This document shows, piece after piece, positions 48,345-59,734 of a stretch of 64,000 nucleotides of DNA; the stretch's first letter is position 1, and every line of letters begins with the position of its first letter. The stretch is from Gordionus sp. m RMFG-2023 (Eukaryota > Nematomorpha > Gordioida > Chordodea > Parachordodidae). A program made the translations under genes and the position numbers. The stretch spans positions 47,138,569 to 47,202,568 of the forward strand of contig NC_088776.1 of the NCBI RefSeq assembly GCF_954871325.1, in the 5' to 3' direction. Below the pieces are notes generated by a model. It was not told where the DNA came from and made no database searches. It saw nothing but the letters and a program-made list of their open reading frames with translations.

Positions 48345-51085
48345 CAGGGTTGGCATGTCGGTCAATTGACCGGTCAAATTCGGTCAATTGACTGGTCAAA
48401 TACGGTCAAATACTCTAAAATATTAATGGCGAATAAATATTTTGATATAATTAACTAGTATGCATTAAAAGCATGTTTATCAATCTTATTATTTTTTTAT
48501 TAAAATATAAATATGTAATTTTTCTAAATATAGTAATATTTTTAGTTATTTTTTTGCCTAATCATTGCCGTTTCTCGCCTTCTTTATTTTTTTCAATTCA
48601 TTTTTCTTAAAAAAAATAAAAATACCCGATTTATTATAATCATAATATAATTTTTTCATTCTTATTTTTTAATAAATTTAAATTTTATTTAATATTTAGC
48701 CGAGTATAAATTATATTAATTCTCATTTGTTTTACTTACACTTGCTATATTTGGTTTTTAAAATTAATTTTCATTTTAATTGTTCTGGTCAGATTTACGG
48801 AATATTATTCAATTCTGGTAAAAGTTTATTATATTATATTTATAATATTAAGAAATTATTGGAATAATTGGTCGATAATTATAAAATAGTTAAGATTGAT
48901 TAACTTTACAATAATCAAAATCATTTTTTGTTAAATTTTAATATATTAGGGATTATGGTCAAACCAAAGCATCATGTTTGGAAACATTTTCAAGAAGTAC
49001 GCGATGGTAAATCAGTTAAAGCGGTGTGCAAGTTTTGCAAGATGTCCTATATCACCCACGTTGATAGAATGGTCAAACATTTCTTAAGCAGCTGTACTAT
49101 GTGCCCTGTTATAATTAAGGAAAAATTTTATTCAAATTCCAAAATATCAACCTCTACAAAAAATATCACAAATGTAATTTGTAATACTTCTAAGTCTAAC
49201 TCTAATGAAGAATTGGGTGAAATTAGTGAGAATGATTATCAAATAAACAATATTTTGTCTTGTGACTCAGGAGAATTTGATTCCCTTATTTCTAATCAAT
49301 CTACAAGCAAGGCGATTAAATATAAATCTCAATCTTGTATAACCGGTTTCATAGATAGAATTAATCCCAAAGAAAAAAATGAGCTGGATCAATTGTTTGC
49401 AAAGGCTGTATATGCGAGCAATTTACCTTTCCACATCACTGAAAATCCCTACATCCAAGAATTTTTTAAAAAAATACGTCCTATTTACACATTACCCAGA
49501 AGAAGGCAGCTGGCTGGATATCTTCTAGACAAAGCGTCAGGTGATATGGAGGTGAGAGTTGCAGATATAATAGATAAAGCTCCTTACTTATCAATTGTAT
49601 CAGATGGCTGGAGCAACATTAGAAACGAGAGTATTATTAATTTTATGGTGATGACGCCTGTTCCAGTGTTCTACAAATTTCTAAATACTGAGGAAAATCG
49701 CCATACGGCAGATTATATTGCCCAGGAATTTAAAAATGTAATTCATGAATTGAATCCGGTGAAAGTATATTCTTTAGTTACTGATAATGCCGCTAACATG
49801 AAAGCAGCCTGGAGAATTCTAAAATCTGAATCTATTTATAATCATATACAATGTTATGGTTGTGCAGCGCATACATTGCAGTTATTCTTTCACGATTTTG
49901 AACGATTGGACGCCTTCAGTGACCATATTTCAATAATTAAAAAAATTGTTAAATTTTTCAAGAATAAACACATACCAGCTGCAGTATTTTCCCGTAATAA
50001 GAATCTTCATGGCATACCATCTACATTAAGTACAATTAGCCAAACAAGATGGGCATCGTCAATAAAATGTATGGAGCAAATTCAAATATGCAAGAAAGTT
50101 CTAAAAGCATCAGTTGTTGAAGAAGCTGTTTGTGATAATTGTCCCATAGAAATTACCAATAATATATTAAACGAAGAATTTTGGACGAAAAATTTAAAAT
50201 TTTTAGCTATACTCCAACCTTTAGCTACCTCATTGTTAAAAGTGCAAGGGGATAAATGTACTTTGGCCCAAGTAAAAAACGAGATGCTTAATTTGGAAAA
50301 ACACATAATACAATCATGCCATGATTCTATATTTTCTCCATCTCAAGAAAAAAAAATTAAGGTTATGTTTGAAAAGAGAAAAACTGATATAAATACATGT
50401 GCTCACAATGCTGCTTATTTATTGGACCCCCAATATCAAGGGGAGCATCTTACTAATACTGAATTTGATGAAGCATGTAATATAATACAAGAATTGGGTA
50501 TTTTACAAGGTGGTGATAATCAAAATATTTTGAGTAATATAGTAAATTTCAGAAGCAAAAGCGGTATATTTAATAGCCATAATATGTGGAAAGTTGTAAC
50601 TTCCATAAGAAACAATCAAATTTCGGCCTCAAGTTGGTGGAATGCATTTTGCCCACCTTGCCCATTAAGAGAAGTCGCTAATATTTTACTAACATTTCCT
50701 AGTTCGACTTCTTCTTCTGAAAGAAATTGGTCGGTTTGGGGCAATATTCACACGAAAAACAGAAATAGATTAAAGGCTTCTACAGCAGGAAAATTAGTAA
50801 GAGTGTATCATAATTTAAGATTGATTAAAAATATTAAAGAAAATAATGATATTGAATATGAATCGGAACAAGACTCTGCCACGGAGGGTGAAACATTGAC
50901 TATAGAATGAATTAAAAAATATTATGATATTTATTATTATACATAGATTTATTATAATATTATATAAATGCAAAATAAAGTTAATATTGGTGTAAAAAAC
51001 ATTTATTTGAATTTGACCATATTTGACCGGTCAAATATCGGTCAATTGACCGAATTGTATTTGACCGGTCAAATGCACAACCCTG
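48345..51085 (+). mobile_element. Apparently intact hAT transposon with perfect TSD
   Basis: The element is 2741 bp. It opens CAGGGTTGGCATG and closes CATGCACAACCCTG-like (GCACAACCCTG). The last 8 bp are exact inverted repeats. Perfect 8-bp duplications CTACAAAT flank it (48337-48344 and 51086-51093). Both ends carry clustered palindromes TTGACCGGTCAA and CGGTCAATTGACCG, likely transposase-binding sites. The single frame inside is unbroken. An exact TSD plus an intact frame suggest a recent insertion. Confidence 0.95.
48928..50910 (+). CDS. hAT transposase, 660 residues, uninterrupted
   Basis: A BED-type zinc finger at residues 17-56 (Trp18, Cys34, Cys37, His51, Cys56) is followed by a low-complexity linker and the RNase-H-like core. 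Catalytic candidates are Asp226 (VSDGWSN), Asp286 (VTDNAANM) and Glu598 (SSERNWS). The C-x-x-H motif is C312-H315 (CAAHTLQL) and the R-W motif is Arg374-Trp375. The C-terminal dimerisation block runs through SERNWSVWGNIHTKNRN. The 660 residues are in the range of active hAT transposases, and no stop or frameshift is present. Translation may start at Met1 or at Met10 (MVKPKHHVW), which is closer to the BED finger. This is the DUF659-like branch of hAT. The host introns' short length is not mirrored here, since the gene has none. Confidence 0.95.
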   Translation: MLNFNILGIMVKPKHHVWKHFQEVRDGKSVKAVCKFCKMSYITHVDRMVKHFLSSCTMCPVIIKEKFYSNSKISTSTKNITNVICNTSKSNSNEELGEISENDYQINNILSCDSGEFDSLISNQSTSKAIKYKSQSCITGFIDRINPKEKNELDQLFAKAVYASNLPFHITENPYIQEFFKKIRPIYTLPRRRQLAGYLLDKASGDMEVRVADIIDKAPYLSIVSDGWSNIRNESIINFMVMTPVPVFYKFLNTEENRHTADYIAQEFKNVIHELNPVKVYSLVTDNAANMKAAWRILKSESIYNHIQCYGCAAHTLQLFFHDFERLDAFSDHISIIKKIVKFFKNKHIPAAVFSRNKNLHGIPSTLSTISQTRWASSIKCMEQIQICKKVLKASVVEEAVCDNCPIEITNNILNEEFWTKNLKFLAILQPLATSLLKVQGDKCTLAQVKNEMLNLEKHIIQSCHDSIFSPSQEKKIKVMFEKRKTDINTCAHNAAYLLDPQYQGEHLTNTEFDEACNIIQELGILQGGDNQNILSNIVNFRSKSGIFNSHNMWKVVTSIRNNQISASSWWNAFCPPCPLREVANILLTFPSSTSSSERNWSVWGNIHTKNRNRLKASTAGKLVRVYHNLRLIKNIKENNDIEYESEQDSATEGETLTIE

Positions 51086-51093
51086 CTACAAAT

Positions 51094-51559
51094 ATGTTTC
51101 AATTTATTTGTTCCTATTAAAGGTACTAAATATATATTTCATTAACATATTTTATAAAAATAATGGAAAAATTCGGATTCACCCTCATCTAAATAAAAGT
51201 AAATTTTTGACTCACACCTCATAACACAAGATAGAAAAATTTCTGATTAACATATTATCAAATAAAGGAGAAAATTTAGATTCCCCCATCATTCATGAGG
51301 ATCTGCTCGTTATATATGGAAATTTATAATTCACAAAATGTAGTGTCTTTGGGAACAATTCTTTACTTTCAATTGATTGTGCCAACCAAAAAAATAAACA
51401 AAATAAAACACTATTTCATAATATAAGATAAACAGAAATACTATCAGTTATAGATTGCACATGCTGAGGTTTAAATATTATAGTTATTAAAAGGGCACAA
51501 CCAAAGAAATGATTTTAGATGAATACATAATAACAAAAAACGTTTATTAGCTGTTAGCA
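51094..51559. other. Spacer between intact hAT and repeat copy B
   Basis: AT-rich; no gene or recognisable repeat end. Confidence 0.4.
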
Positions 51560-53143
51560 GTAACGTCACTGGGGAGAGGGGGGTGCATAGACTTGAGCTC
51601 CCTCAAAAATATGAATAGCCCTCTGAACGAAATTTTTTAATGGTTTCTTAAATAGCCCTCTGAACGATTTTTTTTATAATTTTATTATGTATTGTATATA
51701 GATTTGATATTATCTTTATAAAATAGATAAGACTGTATAGATTTTTATTAAATGAATGCTATTTCAATTACTAGATTAATACTATAAATTATATTTTCAC
51801 TATCTTAACAATTGCAATCAAACTCTGTGTTAAAATATCACTCTTGGATATAATGATTTTATATTATATTATTTATATGTATATTATTATCTTAGAGTTA
51901 TACATTCTATTTTAATATTATAGAATTATTATTTGACAGATTATATAACAAATAAAAAGTTATTCTATTCGCAATAATAATTTCTAAATATCAATCAAGC
52001 ATTAACAGTTGAAGTTTCATTGATTTTTATTATTTAAATTAAATTATTTTATAACCCTAATTAAATAAATATAATCATTCATTTATTAATTGAAAATAAT
52101 AAATCCAATTTGATATTGTGATCTGTGTTAGCTGAGTTCAAAATGACTAATCAATATTACTCATTTTTAAATTTAATTTACTCTACCTCTTCCTAAGAAA
52201 ATTTATAAGATCCAAACCAGTATACGAAACTTTGTTAAAACTCTAAGTATATCTAATTAAAACATCTTTTACTCATTTATTTTCTGAAGAAAGAAGAGAT
52301 TGATTTTGAGATGAATTAAATAGTGGAAATAGAAGCAATATTGATAATATTTTAGACAAAAGAAGAGGAGGCATTGAAAATGTTGGAGTTTAACATAGTA
52401 CATTTAAAACGTTGGAGTTTAACATAGTACATTTAAAATAAAATATTTCGATTTCAAACTATACTTCAGATAATAAAAGAAGAGTAATTGTAGTTCTGAG
52501 AAGTATAAACATTGAAAGCAAAAAATTTAAGAAAAAGAAAAAATTAATTCATATATAAGATATTTATGTGGGGCTCAATCTGAAGATATCTTTTATGGTA
52601 TTAAATTTTTTAATGTTAAAAGATAAAATTAAATATAGGCAAGGATTGTGATGAGGATAGTATAGCCTGATTATCCGTAGATCCATATAAAAACATATTG
52701 GATAATGAAGGAAAAAAGATTATTTTTTTATCACTATAATTCTTTACTTGCTAATTTTTTTATATTCGAAATCACAATATTTAATGCTCTTTGATATTAT
52801 AAATTATAATATATATATTCTGCAATCGCAAATATTTAATGCTGTTAGATAAATATTTTGTATTAAAATATATTATCTTTAGCTAACCGAAATGTCTTGT
52901 ATTGTTTACTTTATATTATATGCTAGTATTAGTATCATGAATAAATGACAAAATATAAAATTTAAATATTATTAAAAGTTTGCATATTACAATTTAAAAA
53001 GTATAATATATTTTTTTAAAACCAGGCCAAAGGCCAGGAAAAAGCTGGATAAGCCCCGAAAAATAAGGAGTATGGGGGCGTAGCTTTCATAAAAATTTCT
53101 TAGTTGATGAAGCCCTTTCAATTTGTAAAAGCTAGTGACGCCC
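51560..53143 (+). repeat. Interspersed repeat copy B
   Basis: This is the same family as 2579-5352 in opposite orientation, without the hAT insertion. It begins TAACGTCACTGGGG and ends AGCTAGTGACGCCCC, so the termini share CGTCACT in inverted order. The GAATAGCCCTCTGAACG motif is repeated at 51633 and 51652. No open frame is present. Confidence 0.65.
52382..52437. repeat. Exact-looking 28-bp tandem pair
   Basis: GTTGGAGTTTAACATAGTAC plus eight further bases occur twice in succession with no visible difference, within repeat copy B. Confidence 0.75.
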
Positions 53144-53920
53144 CAGACTGCTAGTTGGGTGAAATCAAATTAATGATTAAGTGTCTTAAGAATTCTATTT
53201 TTATAATTATAATCATTTACCATAATTTTATTAATTCTAACATCAAGCTCCTTGTTTCCATTTTTTATCTATACTTTTAAAATTTCTCATATAATATTTA
53301 CTTAACATACTTTAATATGAATAAACTTTATAACATAATCAATAAAATAAATAACTTATTCTTGATTAAACTACCTCTGTGTCCTATATCAAATTCTCAT
53401 TCTTCATATTACTTCTAACTTGAAATTTATATCAACATTTATAATCAGACATTCTATCCTATTCTTTTCCTTGGAACTCAGATCTAGGAATTTAGCTATT
53501 TTTATTTAAAATATTCCCCCATATATACAGATTGACCTGGCTAAATAAATAAAATATGTTATCTTCCAGGCCCGATACTAGCTTCATCCATATGTGTGTA
53601 AGGGTGGAAGGCAGACAAAAATTCTGGAGGGGTAGTTAATAAATTTATTTAACATCATATAACGAATATTTGAATTATTTGAATACAAAATTGAAATATA
53701 AAATAATTTTATTTGAAAAATGTCACATATAAAAATATAATTATATGATCAACTGTGTTTATAAAATTAGAAAGGAAATGAGAATTGACATTATAGCTGA
53801 AAAGAAATAAGTTGATTTAATTATTTTACAAATATTATGTAATAACGTTGATATTGTTTAATTGTGTTTGTATGATACTTAGGGATGCAATTATAAAATA
53901 TATGTGATTAAGAAAATTAA
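53144..53920. other. Spacer, AT-rich and pyrimidine-biased
   Basis: No gene. A repeat end (GGGTGGAAGGCAGAC, then GGAGGGGTAG) may lie near 53600-53640. Confidence 0.35.
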
Positions 53921-54210
53921 GGCTGCATTCAAAGTGGAGACGGATCCGTTTTTTACATCCGTTCGGTCAAAGGTCAATCTCATTAAAAATGATATATATG
54001 TTCAAAGTGCGTCCGTTCCGATACCTTCCGTTTTAAAAATGGATCCGGCAAATTTTGAAATCAAAACATTTTGACTTTTTGATCCGGCAAATTTTATAGA
54101 GCGTTATAACGTTACTTATAATTTAAAAAATGAAAATCAATACATATATAATTTTTTATGAGATTGACTTTTGACGGAACGGATGTAAAAAACCCACTTT
54201 GAATGCAGCC
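53921..54210. repeat. PIF/Harbinger-like MITE, 290 bp
   Basis: The perfect terminal inverted repeats GGCTGCATTCAAAGTGG and CCACTTTGAATGCAGCC are flanked by TAA on both sides, which fits the 3-bp TWA target duplication of PIF/Harbinger. The interior has CGGATCCG and ACGGA(A/C)CGGA blocks near each end and two GATCCGGCAAATTTT copies. There is no coding capacity. Confidence 0.8.
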
Positions 54211-55254
54211 TAAAACTAATAAAAATAAAGCATTAACAATATAATTTTGGCTGAGACTAATTTTAAATGCCTTAAAAACATTTCCAAAGTTAATAGTTTC
54301 AATGTATTTTTTCATGTATATGTAAAACCAACCCTTTCTTATATCACTATTCGAATGTTTATCTTATTTAACAATTCTCTTAAATGATGAAAAAGTTGAT
54401 TCACAACTCGATGTGGGTGATCTAAACTAATGCAGAATATTTGAAAAACACTTGGATATGCATTTTTGTATGGGTATAAAAATTTGCAAAATATGATGTA
54501 ACATAATCTTTTTCTAAACTTTTAACAAATAATTTTTTAACAACCTCAATTTCATTTACTAATCTCTCTTCAGTAATATTGTTTTCAAAATGGCTTTAAT
54601 TTATTTATAAGTAGAGAATTAAAATGGTCATCTTGATTTAAATTTTTTTTCAAATTTATAATTTGTTTATACAAAAAAAAATTAGAAAAATCTTTTGGTC
54701 TACTTTTCTTCTATGTATTCTGCTTATCATATTTTTCAATCCTTTTTTCAGAAACTTTCTTCCATAAAACCCATTTTGATATAGATTAATTCATTTTTGT
54801 TTAAGTAATACAGTGTTAACCAGATCTGATGGAAATAAATAACAATTTTTTGCAAGTAAAATAATTTTATTTACAAACGAATTAAAAAATATGGTAATGT
54901 TTTCCATTAAATCAGCACAACACTGTAGATCCTACAAGGAAAGCAAAAGACTGCATCGGCTCACATTCATATTTATAAGAATTTGAAGGAAATTTCCTTC
55001 CATTATTAGTAGCTGACTTTTTGAGTAATGTTGGCCTATTTGGCAATACTTGATTTAGATCAGTTGGTTCTAAAAAATATTTGAAATAATAATAACTATC
55101 TAACCTTTTCATTTTGTTTTCGGAAGCTCAGGTTCATTCCCCTTTTTCTGAATCTTGGCACCTTTATCATTTTCACGTTTATTCACCAAATTAGCTATAT
55201 TTACACCTTCTCCTTGTTCCTCATTGCAAAATAAGGTGTGGTTGGCCCTATTAT
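54211..55254. other. Gene-free AT-rich region
   Basis: Fragments on the minus strand between 54330 and 55200 have hints of a decayed transposase (for example near 54400-54900) but no motif clear enough to assign. Confidence 0.3.
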
Positions 55255-55478
55255 GTATTAGTTAAGGAGCCTGATTGGGTCGATTTATACCCGAATAAAA
55301 TTTTAACCAAAATATTATGTAATAGTTTGGAGATTTTGCTCAATAGATGGCAACAGGGTTTGGACCTATATTTGACAATCCTGAGGCTTACATAATTTTA
55401 TTTTGGCTAAAATCTTAATCAAGCCGTTTTTAAAAATCGAACCAAATCGGGCTTTTTAACAATACTAATTTGAGCAGA
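55255..55478. repeat. GTTAAAAAGC-family MITE, full-length copy
   Basis: The ends are TTAGTTAAGGAGCCTGATT and ATCGGGCTTTTTAACAATACTAA. Mirrored internal blocks (TTTTAACCAAAATATTATGTAA against TTACATAATTTTATTTTGGCTAAAA) make it a hairpin former. It is the most complete member in the window. Confidence 0.75.
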
Positions 55479-56064
55479 CATGAATGAATAGTTTTTTTAA
55501 AACTGATAGTGATTTGAACCTTAGTTATTTCTCTCCTATTACATAATTATTTTTTAAATATTTATCCAAAAATATTTTCCAGGAACCAAAAATATTATTT
55601 TAGCTCCCCCCCCCCCCCCAAAAAAAAGGGCATGCTGCCTAACTTAAGAAATGTTTTTTGAGGGACCATTTTTAGTTTTTTTTAAAAAAATCTTTCGATT
55701 AGGAGTGATGTAAATAATTATGTACTATATATAAATAATGTAAGTAGGGGAGACTGGGGTTAGTTGAACCGAATTTTACAAAATTGGCTATAGCTCCTGG
55801 TTTTTTTTAGATAATATAAAAAATATTATATGATTAGATACTTAAAACTATGCTCTTTAAAGGTGCCTTATAAAAAAATTTAAGAATATAATTATTTTTT
55901 TTTAAGTTTTATTTTTTGTAAAAGTGAAAATTTTGTCCAACAAGCCCCAATAGCGGGGTGAGGCAGACCACTTTAAAGGGCTTCCTAAACCATTGGTTTT
56001 TTAGGCCATAATAAATTAAATTGCATTTTTATGTATTAATAATGATACGTATAGAAAAATTTTA
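55479..56064. other. Spacer with C14 run and a GGGGTTAGTTGAACC repeat end
   Basis: Fourteen C residues lie at 55606-55619. GGGGAGACTGGGGTTAGTTGAACC-type sequence begins near 55747 and AGCGGGGTGAGGCAGACC lies near 55953. They look like the two ends of a short unclassified repeat. No gene is present. Confidence 0.35.
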
Positions 56065-57097
56065 TTATTTTTTGTTATTTTTTTATGCGATTTTTTTTAT
56101 GTAATTTTTTTATGAAAACTATTGTTTTTATGTTATTTTTTTATGATTGGTTCATTTTCTTATTGGTTAATTTTTTATTTAAGATATTTTTAAATTAATA
56201 TATCTTTTTTTATTTAAGATATTTTAAAATAATTTTTTCTAAAATTTAAAATTCGTACAATTATTTAAAGGAAGTGATGGGGGCAAATAAGGGGGAAGGC
56301 TAGGGGTAAGGGGTAAAATTATTAGATTATGTACAATGCGGGTAGGTTTGGGGTTAAATTTTTGATAGATGAAACTTCGCTATTTAAAATTTATTTGGTT
56401 GATTCTTTCTATACAAACTTAATATGATTTTTTCTAAACAAACTTAATACGATTCCTTCTATACAAACTTAATATGATTCCCTCTATACAAACTTAATAT
56501 GATTCCTTCTATACAAACTTAATATGATTCCTTCTATACAAACTTAATATGATTCCTTCTATTTTTTTAAAATTTGTATAAAGAATTTAATTTTTTTTAG
56601 TGATAACACTATAATTAAAGGAAGATTCTAAAAATAAATAAAATTTAAGCATAACAATCGAAATAATTTATTCATTAAATTGAAATATACTATTAAAATT
56701 TATACAATCATTAATAAAATGAATAAAAACATCAAAACGATTTAATAATCTATATTTTCGAAAATATCTATATTCAAGAAGATATTCATGAATATTATCC
56801 CGATCCCCATGTCTAATTAAAAATGGAAAGTTTCGTCTACCAAAAATCTTACCCCTAGCCTTCCCCCTTATTTGCCCCCATCACTTCCTTTAAATAATTG
56901 TACGAATTTTAAATTTTAGAAAAAATTATTTTAAAATATCTTAAATAAAAAAAGATATATTAATTTAAAAATATCTTAAATAAAAAATTAACCAATAAGA
57001 AAATGAACCAATCATAAAAAAATAACATAAAAACAATAGTTTTCATAAAAAAATTACATAAAAAAAATCGCATAAAAAAATAACAAAAAATCGCATA
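56065..57097. repeat. Near-perfect long inverted repeat around a 25-bp tandem array
   Basis: The left arm 56065-56310 and right arm 56850-57097 are essentially perfect reverse complements over about 245 bp. Landmarks are TTTTATGCGATTTTTTTTAT, GGTTCATTTTCTTATTGG and GGGGGAAGGCTAGGGGTAAG. The 540-bp centre holds the 25-bp tandem repeat. No frame of note is present. It could be a young foldback or non-autonomous long-TIR element. Confidence 0.85.
56405..56560. repeat. 25-bp tandem repeat, six copies
   Basis: Units of the type CTATACAAACTTAATATGAT plus TCCTT recur at exact 25-bp spacing. The first two copies have a few changes and the last four are nearly identical. Confidence 0.9.
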
Positions 57098-57820
57098 AAA
57101 AAATAACAAAAAATAACATTAAAAAATAACAAAAATAATTGCCCCTGAAAAGGTACCCTAACCAAAAATATATATCAAAATTTCTTAAGTTTGTCAATTG
57201 TCACCTAGATACTAAATACTTAGCGGTTACTTTGTCAAAATATATCTGTTTTATTTTTTTTATCTTGACGGATGGCCAGTATATCATTAAAATAACTTAC
57301 TTAATTAATTTCTTCCGACGGCAAAATTCTCAGTTATCGGCACTTTGGAATTATAAATGTTGAAATCTCATGGAGGACATTTTTAATCTTTACTTAAATG
57401 ATTTTAAATAAAAAAATTATTATCATGAAAAATAATAATTTTTTGGAAGAAAACAGATGTAAGGGGGAATGGAAATATAGTTTTATTTTTTAATAAGGAT
57501 AAATATTTATAAATCAAAAAAACGGATGTGAAAGAAAGTTATTAATAGTAGAAATATTAAAAATATATTCTTATTTTTTAAACAATAATTATTTTAAAGA
57601 ATTAATTGTTTATAATTATTTAAATTATATTCTAGTTAAATTTACAACAACAGAACTTTTTAAAAGGAAATCAAAAAAATCCTACTATTTATAGTAGGAG
57701 GATGCCCATGGTTGGTAAATTTACTAAAAATAAAATGTTAAAATATATTCATAAACACAATAGAGTTTATCGTAAGTCATAATCAGTTTTGTCAGTCAAT
57801 ATTTTGCTTTGATAATAATA
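57098..57820. other. AT-rich spacer
   Basis: No gene. Additional ATAACAAAAAATCGCATAAAA-type steps continue the right arm of the inverted repeat to about 57140. Confidence 0.35.
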
Positions 57821-57824
57821 TTCC

Positions 57825-58545
57825 TGACTCCCCAGGACTACCTATATTATTATTTTGGATAAAAATATTCCTGCCCCTTCTAAGCCCTATACATTAGCCT
57901 ACAGTACAAAGTAGAGAGGGAACGCCTGATCTCCTAATGAATAAATCTTATATATAATTTTGGGGAAAAAAATAAATGGGTTTTTGTGCCGGGAATATCA
58001 AATATGATATAATAAAATATATATTTATTAAATAATGTGAACAGGGTTTTCAGGTCAAAATTTTCAAATTGCGGATAAATAGTGCATTGTTAAAAATATT
58101 CCTGTGCCTTCCTATACCCGCCCACTTTGAATAATAATTTAGATTACAATCAAGATATAATTAAATTCCCTTTTATTTGACGCCCATATCAATATTTTCC
58201 ATTGTTAAAAATATTTCTGACCTCATAAGACCTAGTAGACCCGTCTAATTAGAATATTAATAATAAGTATTAAAGTCAAAATTTAATTAAAACACCTTTT
58301 ATTTGACGCCCATAATATCTATATCATCATGTTGTTAAAAATATTGATAACCTCTTGGACCCACCCATCTAGAATAATAATTATGATTACTAGTAGACTA
58401 CAGTATACAATTAACACACCTAGCCCTATTAGCCTATCGAGACCGATAGGGAACGCTTGTTCTTTTAATGAATAAATCTTATGTTTACTTTTCTACTAAG
58501 TTCAAAAAAAAAGTTAAAAATAAATGGGTTTTTGTGCCGGGTCCC
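57825..58545. repeat. Degenerate minisatellite-like repeat, about 110-150 bp units
   Basis: The motifs GTTAAAAATATT, CCT...GACC or GCCC...CCCA, AATAATAATT, and CTTTTATTTGACGCCCATA recur in order near 58090, 58200 and 58330. A longer block (TTAGCCTA...AGGGAACGC...AATGAATAAATCTTAT...AAATGGGTTTTTGTGCCGGG) occurs both at 57895-57995 and at 58430-58545, framing the array like direct repeats. Confidence 0.6.
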
Positions 58546-58672
58546 CAGGTCTGAACCCCGGGTCTGAACCCCAGGTCTGGATTCCGGGTCTGAACCCCGG
58601 GTCTGTGCTCGGGGTTCGTGCTCAGAGCTGGTTTAGTCGATATTTTCGACCCAAACCCCGGGTCTGGGCTCT
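58543..58672. repeat. GC-rich short tandem repeat (GGGTCTGAACCCC)
   Basis: About six variants of GGGTCTGAACCCC or GGTCTGGATTCC lie in succession, then a mirrored CCAAACCCCGGGTCTGGG. A sharp local rise in G+C stands out. The short plus-strand frames through it are repeat-driven. Confidence 0.7.
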
Positions 58673-58689
58673 ACACAACCAACCAATTA

Positions 58690-59726
58690 ACAACACTAAT
58701 ATCTGATAAAAATATTTTATCAAAAACTGGAAAAGCATTTATAATTTTTCTACGAATCAATAATCATCAAGATAACGACATAATTTGGCTTCATGCTTTA
58801 TGTATTACAATGATCAAAAAATTTAATTTTAAATCATTTTTTTATAATATAAATATTTAATCAAACTTATGACCCCCGCGATATCTATTGATAATATTTA
58901 TATTACAGAATGAAATCATTGAATCACTAAACAAATATGATATGTAAATATTACAGATGTGCTATTGTATTATTTATTAATTATGTATTCTTCATGTGCC
59001 TTGCTTTTTATAATTATATATGTAATAAGATAAAAGGTATTTCTAACAGAAAACAAAACCTAACTAAATATTATGTTTTAAATTATAATATAATTAATTG
59101 CAAAATTATTAATGGAAAATCAAAATCTAAACAATTTTATATAATTTTAAACCATTTTCGCGGCGAGATATGATGGTAATGGAATCAATAAAAAAATCAT
59201 TTCAATTAAATATTAAACTAATTTCTTAATTTTTTTCTCAGCAATTATAAATGAAAAGTTTTGATAAAACAAAATAGTAAGGTTAATATAACTAGTTACA
59301 TTTTTATAAAAGAAACTGTAACGAAAAATAACCTTACCAACACTACAAAATGGTATCCATGTATTCAAGCGTACCCTTAAACTTTATTATTGGAGAGAGG
59401 GGCATATTTATTACTTTTTTGGATAAGAGTATCAAAAACTCTTTGTTATCGAGGTAAAATATTTAGTGAACTGTATTATATTTGTTTAAGTGTTTCGATA
59501 AAAGCCTTGATTATGTTTATGCCGGCGTAAATAAAACCAAATATCTACCTCTATAAAATTAAAATTAGTTACTTCGTCCTTAATATTATTTGCACTAATT
59601 TTCGAGCTGAATTTAAAAATTCCTAATTAGAATATTATTTATGCTCCCTCTTAAAAAAATGCAAATAATGACTCCAATTTTATTGCAATCCCCATTTAGC
59701 TTTGATATCGATACATCTTTTCACTC
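58690..59726. other. Gene-free AT-rich region
   Basis: Short frames only; nothing recognisable. Confidence 0.35.
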
Positions 59727-59734
59727 ATTTTACC

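Noticed and set aside
58524-58860. Overlapping plus-strand frames through the GC-rich array
   Set aside because: The translations are driven by the 13-bp repeat and carry no domain.
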